A stretch of DNA of 64,000 nucleotides from Patiria pectinifera (Eukaryota; Echinodermata; Asteroidea; Valvatida; Asterinidae), in NCBI GenBank assembly GCA_029964075.1, contig CM057142.1, positions 31,374,392 through 31,438,391 on the forward strand. The letters run 5' to 3'. Below, one piece after another: positions 62,101-64,000 of the stretch. The translations under genes and the position numbers were made by a program. The stretch's first letter is position 1. Each line of letters opens with the position of its first letter. The notes below the pieces were generated by a model. That model saw only the letters and a list, made by a program, of their open reading frames with translations. It was not told where the DNA came from and made no database searches.

Positions 62101-62252
62101 GCTGGTTCAGGGGCCACCTCTTTACTGTCTGCCTGTTCATTGGCTACTTCTTTGGTTCCTGCTGGTTCAGGGGCCTCAGCCTCTTTACTTTCCGCCGGTT
62201 CAGGGGCCACCTCTGAAGTTACAGTTTCTAATTTGGTTGGTTCTGCCTCAGA
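52872..62252 (-). CDS. Glu/Ala/Pro-rich repeat protein (7 exons seen, 5' end missing)
   Basis: Not recognised. Exons in transcript order: 61935-62252, 60475-60567, 60165-60257, 58685-58774, 56330-56407, 54903-55196, 52872-53147, all phase 0, giving 413 residues to a TAA stop. Composition is dominated by Glu, Ala, Pro, Lys and Thr, with no Cys, Trp, Phe or Tyr in the exons. That predicts an acidic, disordered protein without signal or membrane segment. The first exon repeats EVAPEPAESK-type decapeptides. Composition resembles neuronal BASP1/GAP-43 or neurofilament tail sequences, but low complexity makes that resemblance weak. Each exon was called from an acceptor, an open frame and a gt donor. 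The initiator exon is upstream, possibly beyond the window. Confidence 0.82.
53148..53752. other. Intron of Glu/Ala/Pro gene, nothing recognised
   Basis: AT-rich; no ORF, repeat or RNA feature supported before the SINE at 53753. Confidence 0.5.
53753..54055 (+). repeat. tRNA-derived SINE with conserved central domain, copy 2
   Basis: Nearly the same as 33969-34270 along its whole length, with scattered substitutions (for example box B gggttccagccc, which has lost the invariant bases). It lies between the last two exons of the Glu/Ala/Pro gene. Confidence 0.85.
54092..54170 (+). repeat. tRNA-like SINE head
   Basis: ggatagctcagttggcagag is a textbook tRNA D-arm/box A, and gcagattcaaatgcc is a weakened box B. 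The anticodon stem does not fold cleanly, so it is scored as SINE or pseudogene. Confidence 0.5.
54330..54460 (+). repeat. Degenerate relative of the SINE at 41345
   Basis: gccactttccttgtcttc, gaccctggttaaaaatcc and gggtttgtcagtccctgc parallel the 41345 element but both promoter boxes are damaged. It lies between the last two exons of the Glu/Ala/Pro gene. Confidence 0.6.
54903..55196 (-). CDS. Glu/Ala/Pro protein exon F
   Basis: Acceptor cgactaaacag, donor gtactg, 98 codons, phase 0. Begins KEEAKEEEPAAPAEPEVK, contains long Glu/Ala runs, and ends DDAPAEEQ. Strongly acidic. Confidence 0.85.
55197..56329. other. Intron of Glu/Ala/Pro gene
   Basis: No coding sequence supported. Contains the gagggggtacttgtaaacgg block at 55811 shared with 1113 and 48264, marking a short dispersed repeat. 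Confidence 0.45.
56330..56407 (-). CDS. Glu/Ala/Pro protein exon E
   Basis: Acceptor gatttttcag, donor gtattc, 26 codons, phase 0: SEEKPEEVPQPASEEP then VTEPEPAEAK. Confidence 0.78.
56634..57140 (+). repeat. SINE-like composite with tRNA head and gcactttgag 3' end
   Basis: Head gtggagcgctgtggtccagc with box B ggttcaagccc at about 56689. Later tgcctctctccaccctggag, tataaatgggtacc, and a 3' end aagcactttgagacct ... gtgctatataagc. The last part matches the SINE at 6100-6355. The middle (56705-56900) is probably a separate insertion. Confidence 0.65.
57891..58036. mobile_element. MITE family M1, copy 3
   Basis: The left end is decayed (gggatgcaacttttcc) and the right end AGTTGCATGCCTG is intact. 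About 146 bp with the same interior as copies 1 and 2. It lies in an intron of the Glu/Ala/Pro gene. Confidence 0.82.
58685..58774 (-). CDS. Glu/Ala/Pro protein exon D
   Basis: Acceptor gcacgcag, donor gtacat, 30 codons, phase 0: AEEPLTITETQEAAPEES ... AATTQ. Same acaa/gtac donor as exons B and C. Confidence 0.78.
58775..60164. other. Intron of Glu/Ala/Pro gene
   Basis: No coding exon found. It holds the inverted copy of repeat D1 (59376-59530); the remainder is AT-rich and featureless. Confidence 0.5.
59376..59530. repeat. Dispersed repeat D1, copy 4 (inverted)
   Basis: Reads cccatggtactatgggg, cagcagaaagtccccc and cctaatttgcc on the plus strand, the reverse complement of the copies at 1588 and 33911. 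Uninterrupted, so it serves as reference for the nested SINE. Confidence 0.82.
60165..60257 (-). CDS. Glu/Ala/Pro protein exon C
   Basis: Acceptor ccctcaag, donor gtacat, 31 codons, phase 0. Starts EKPAETEVQSVTEDVQ and ends VAPEQAQ. Probably a duplicate of exon B. Confidence 0.78.
60475..60567 (-). CDS. Glu/Ala/Pro protein exon B
   Basis: Acceptor caccacag, donor gtacac, 31 codons, phase 0. Starts EEKPAEAEAQEVVAPEPAES and ends APEPAQ. Same length, start and end as exon C. Confidence 0.8.
60568..61934. other. Intron of Glu/Ala/Pro gene
   Basis: Contains a GC-richer patch with CpGs at 60840-61260 and a stretch (61280-61660) with several scattered tttcagacatt/aatgtctgaaa motifs in both orientations, probably an old repeat. 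No exon supported. Confidence 0.45.
61935..62252 (-). CDS. Glu/Ala/Pro protein exon A (decapeptide repeats)
   Basis: Acceptor attttgcag, donor gtatta, 106 codons, phase 0. It begins SEAEPTKLETVTSEV. About nine degenerate units of the type EVAPEPAESK follow, ending VPAQTQ. First exon of this gene that I can identify. Confidence 0.82.
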
Positions 62253-64000
62253 CTGCAAAATGTGGTTGGGGTTTAAACGAAAATTATACAAAAAGCAACA
62301 AACAAAAAAAACATTAGGCAAAGGAAAGTCAACAGAATGTTCTGAAGCAAAATAAATAGCTGTGATAGGGTCTTGAAGAGGTTACAATAGGCATGTGAGA
62401 ACATGACCAGGATTCAATCAACTCTGCTCTCATGCACGGCCAGGGGAAAGCCAATCGCACATTCTTGACATCTTGTTTTCCGAACCCAACCTCTCTCAAT
62501 CAGGTATTTCTGGTATGGAATTTCAGACTTTTCCCTGTGTGCATAGTAATTCTTATTATTCAGAAACTTGTTATGTATGCTCTGAAACCTTTTCTTTAAC
62601 TTTCTAGACAAGCGAGTTTTGGTAATTGGAATTGGGTTCGGGTCCACACCAACATCTCTCTTTTGTGGGGGAGGGGCTGAAATTTATTTGGGGGATGAAC
62701 AAATTAATCACTTTTTGAGGACCTGAATTGGTAATTAAAAAGTCTTTAAGAATTTTGACTAAAATGTCTTACAAGTCAGCCTAATTATATAAAAAAAAAA
62801 TGTTTGACAGATAGCCCAAAATTTAATTGCCCCAAATTCAAGAATGTTTAATGGGAGCATTTTGCATGCGCAGTCAGTTTTGGCACAGGGCCACTTCTCT
62901 TGTACAACTGGGAACATATGTGACCATGTACACAAATTCTTTGACTGGAAAATATTTCATGTGCAGTGACTACAGCCATGAATTGTTTATGTTATCTGAT
63001 CTTTTATATAATGTGTACATGCACATGCATGTAATAAAGGTAGAGTATATAATTTGCAGCTATTGGAATTATTGTTGAACAGCATACTTAGTTTAAAGAT
63101 AGTAATGGCACTAAACTCCCTGTGAAATTATTCTGTCCGGCATGCTGTCATTTTGAAGAAAACAATAAAAGGTCATTTCCAAAGATGCGTCTAAAGACGG
63201 GGTGTTTTTTTTGGAAATTTCCACTAGTAGTTCATTTTTAATTCAGTGAAGCCGTGAATGGGCGTGCGCGAGCATTGACATGACGCACACGTGCACGCAG
63301 TTGCCATAATTCGTCGGTTCAGTGCGTGACATCACGTAGCTGCAATCGGCTGAATGAGAACGTGTCCCGGATGCTGATTACGGGCGCAATTCAAAACATG
63401 ACTTGGCAACCTTTGAATTGAAATCGAGATCCTTGAGAATTGTTTTCTTGGAACATACGGTACAGCAATTCACTGAGCTAAAATTTCATCAGGTAGCTGT
63501 TCAGCACCCGTCTTTAGATTTTGAGCACTTTTGTTGCTTCAAACGAAAAAAATACACAAATAACAAATTATATACTCCACCTTTTTATAAGCTTCAAGAT
63601 TTCACACATTCCCCAGTCAAAATTGTTTGAAAGTAGTAGGCCCTACATATGCAGCTCCATGGTATGTGTACTGTAGTAAATAAAAACTAATAAAGTGACT
63701 GAACAAAATGGATGACATTTCATCCACATTTCCCAGACAAATTTGATCAACTTTTCAACATTCTTCCGAAACCACATTATTCCCCCTACACCCCTTGCCG
63801 ATGACGGCTCAAAAACAGACCGGGAATTCTAAACAAAGCGTGTGACATTTAGCACAGACTGGGGGCCAGGGCGCTGGGACTGTACAGTTTCAGCGCAGCC
63901 CGCCAGCTGATAAATCAAAGACACCAGGCCCCAGCAGGGTACCAAGTATCCGCATTATTCCAACCGCTCATTCATCATGTGACATCTTGGTATTTGAATA
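62253..64000. other. Upstream part of Glu/Ala/Pro gene, first exon not found
   Basis: A phase-0 5' exon with an initiator ATG is required on the minus strand but none was convincing. 63075-63230 may be a degenerate piece of repeat D2. 63240-63400 is CpG-rich and could be regulatory. Confidence 0.35.

Overview
This window is animal nuclear DNA: spliced genes with GT-AG introns, AT-rich introns full of short transposons and tRNA-derived SINEs, and a long satellite array. Gene content and SINE types suggest a marine invertebrate deuterostome. An echinoderm is my best guess, but the class cannot be fixed from sequence alone. No bacterial, viral, CRISPR or operon-type features were seen.

Three genes can be reconstructed. 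(1) Plus strand, 373-12758: the 3' part of an ALK/LTK-family receptor tyrosine kinase in 12 exons: glycine-rich domain, shortened EGF-like segment, transmembrane helix, complete kinase domain, and a long disordered C-terminal tail in one exon. The signal peptide and MAM/LDLa part lies before the window. (2) Minus strand, 42812-34535: a complete AMP-activated protein kinase beta subunit in seven coding exons, 276 aa, with N-myristoylation motif, glycogen-binding CBM48 module and the C-terminal alpha/gamma-binding domain. (3) Minus strand, 62252-52872: seven phase-0 exons of an acidic Glu/Ala/Pro repeat protein. Its terminal exon and stop are present and its 5' end was not found. I do not recognise it. 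ALK and the AMPK beta gene are convergent; the third gene lies upstream of AMPK beta on the same strand. They are not an operon and need not act together.

Between the convergent genes lies an array of about 11.8 kb (16285-28115) of a 68-bp satellite, roughly 174 units. It has higher-order structure (a near-identical 2007-bp duplication and a 612-bp one), a homogenised core and a diverged right flank, with a few outlying units at 29580-29800.

The rest is intron and intergenic DNA. It holds many non-autonomous DNA elements recognisable by terminal inverted repeats and target duplications: three hAT-type elements with target duplications (one keeping a BED-like zinc-finger fragment) plus an older hAT-type copy, TTAA-flanked piggyBac-like elements, a Harbinger-like element, a 516-bp foldback in an AMPK beta intron, a 145-bp MITE in three copies, and a SINE nested inside another repeat. 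I see no autonomous transposon, rRNA gene or convincing functional tRNA gene. The satellite and the exon-repeat gene are the most unusual items; nothing here demonstrates a wholly new biological system.
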